In this document: positions 5,100 through 5,130 of the stretch, in pieces
Position numbering within the stretch: position 1 is the first letter of the stretch
Layout of the letters: each line of letters begins with the position of its first letter
Assembly: GCA_002778715.1 (NCBI GenBank)
Contig: PFAA01000024.1
Span: forward strand, 24,344-29,473
DNA: 5,130 nt
Direction of reading: 5' to 3'
From: Candidatus Campbellbacteria bacterium CG10_big_fil_rev_8_21_14_0_10_35_52
Lineage (GTDB): Bacteria; Patescibacteriota; Minisyncoccia; Phycocordibacterales; UBA2163
Notes under the pieces: generated by a model
What the model was told of the DNA's origin: nothing
Database searches by the model: none
The model's input: the letters and a program-made list of their open reading frames with translations, nothing else
Translations under genes and position numbers: made by a program

Positions 5100-5130
5100 A
5101 AACTTGAACGAAAAAGTAAGAATTAACAAA

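Noticed and set aside
5015..5120. Ten-base inverted repeat CTTACTTTTT / AAAAAGTAAG flanking the right-hand promoter
   Set aside because: At this base composition a 10-base inverted match somewhere in a few hundred bases is expected by chance, and the arms are 86 bases apart.
1..5130. CRISPR array, tRNA, rRNA or insertion sequence
   Set aside because: No regularly spaced repeats, no cloverleaf-like T-loop sequence, no rRNA-like stretch and no transposase frame are visible.

Overview
This 5.13 kb window is AT-rich bacterial DNA in which every gene lies on the + strand. In order it holds a 33-codon, extremely lysine/arginine-rich microgene with its own hairpin terminator, then secA (preprotein translocase ATPase), obg (ribosome-associated GTPase) and a DHH/DHHA1-family phosphoesterase. 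It ends in a 286-base non-coding stretch with a very long palindrome and a promoter pointing out of the window.

Likely source: a member of the Candidate Phyla Radiation (Patescibacteria), probably Parcubacteria-like. This is inference from remembered family character, not a search. SecA has an extra segment in nucleotide-binding domain 1, a much reduced helical-wing region and the wording VNLRAYGQRDPLIEYKKEG. Obg is short, with no C-terminal OCT domain, and has TKTD in place of the usual NKxD. The phosphoesterase opens IYHKDCTDGSAAA. Tiny Lys/Ala/Thr-rich proteins are also common in that group as I remember it. All four reading frames are intact under the standard code; their stops are TAG, TAG, TAA and TAA.

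Layout. Bases 1-128 are AT-rich leader with a weak A/T hairpin and a TTG-repeat tract, and possibly a promoter that would give a nearly leaderless mRNA. The microgene (129-230) ends 15 bases before a strong intrinsic terminator (246-293). Two candidate secA promoters lie at about 307-312 and 324-353. secA (369-2867), obg (2937-3929) and the phosphoesterase gene (3975-4844) follow with gaps of 69 and 45 bases. No terminator is visible in either gap, so they are probably one transcription unit. None of the four genes has a recognisable Shine-Dalgarno sequence at normal distance.

After the phosphoesterase gene lies a 102-base palindrome (4854-4955) with 24 perfect outer pairs and 9 more after two one-base bulges. 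No T-tract follows it, so it is not an ordinary terminator. A good sigma-70-type extended -10 promoter (5029-5057) then points to a gene beyond the right edge, with a short palindrome at its predicted start of transcription.

The three large genes are housekeeping: protein export, ribosome assembly or stress control, and small-nucleotide or RNA turnover. Nothing here demonstrates a new defence or mobile system. The points most worth a second look are the long palindrome, the basic microprotein, the SecA and Obg lineage variants, and the missing Shine-Dalgarno sequences.
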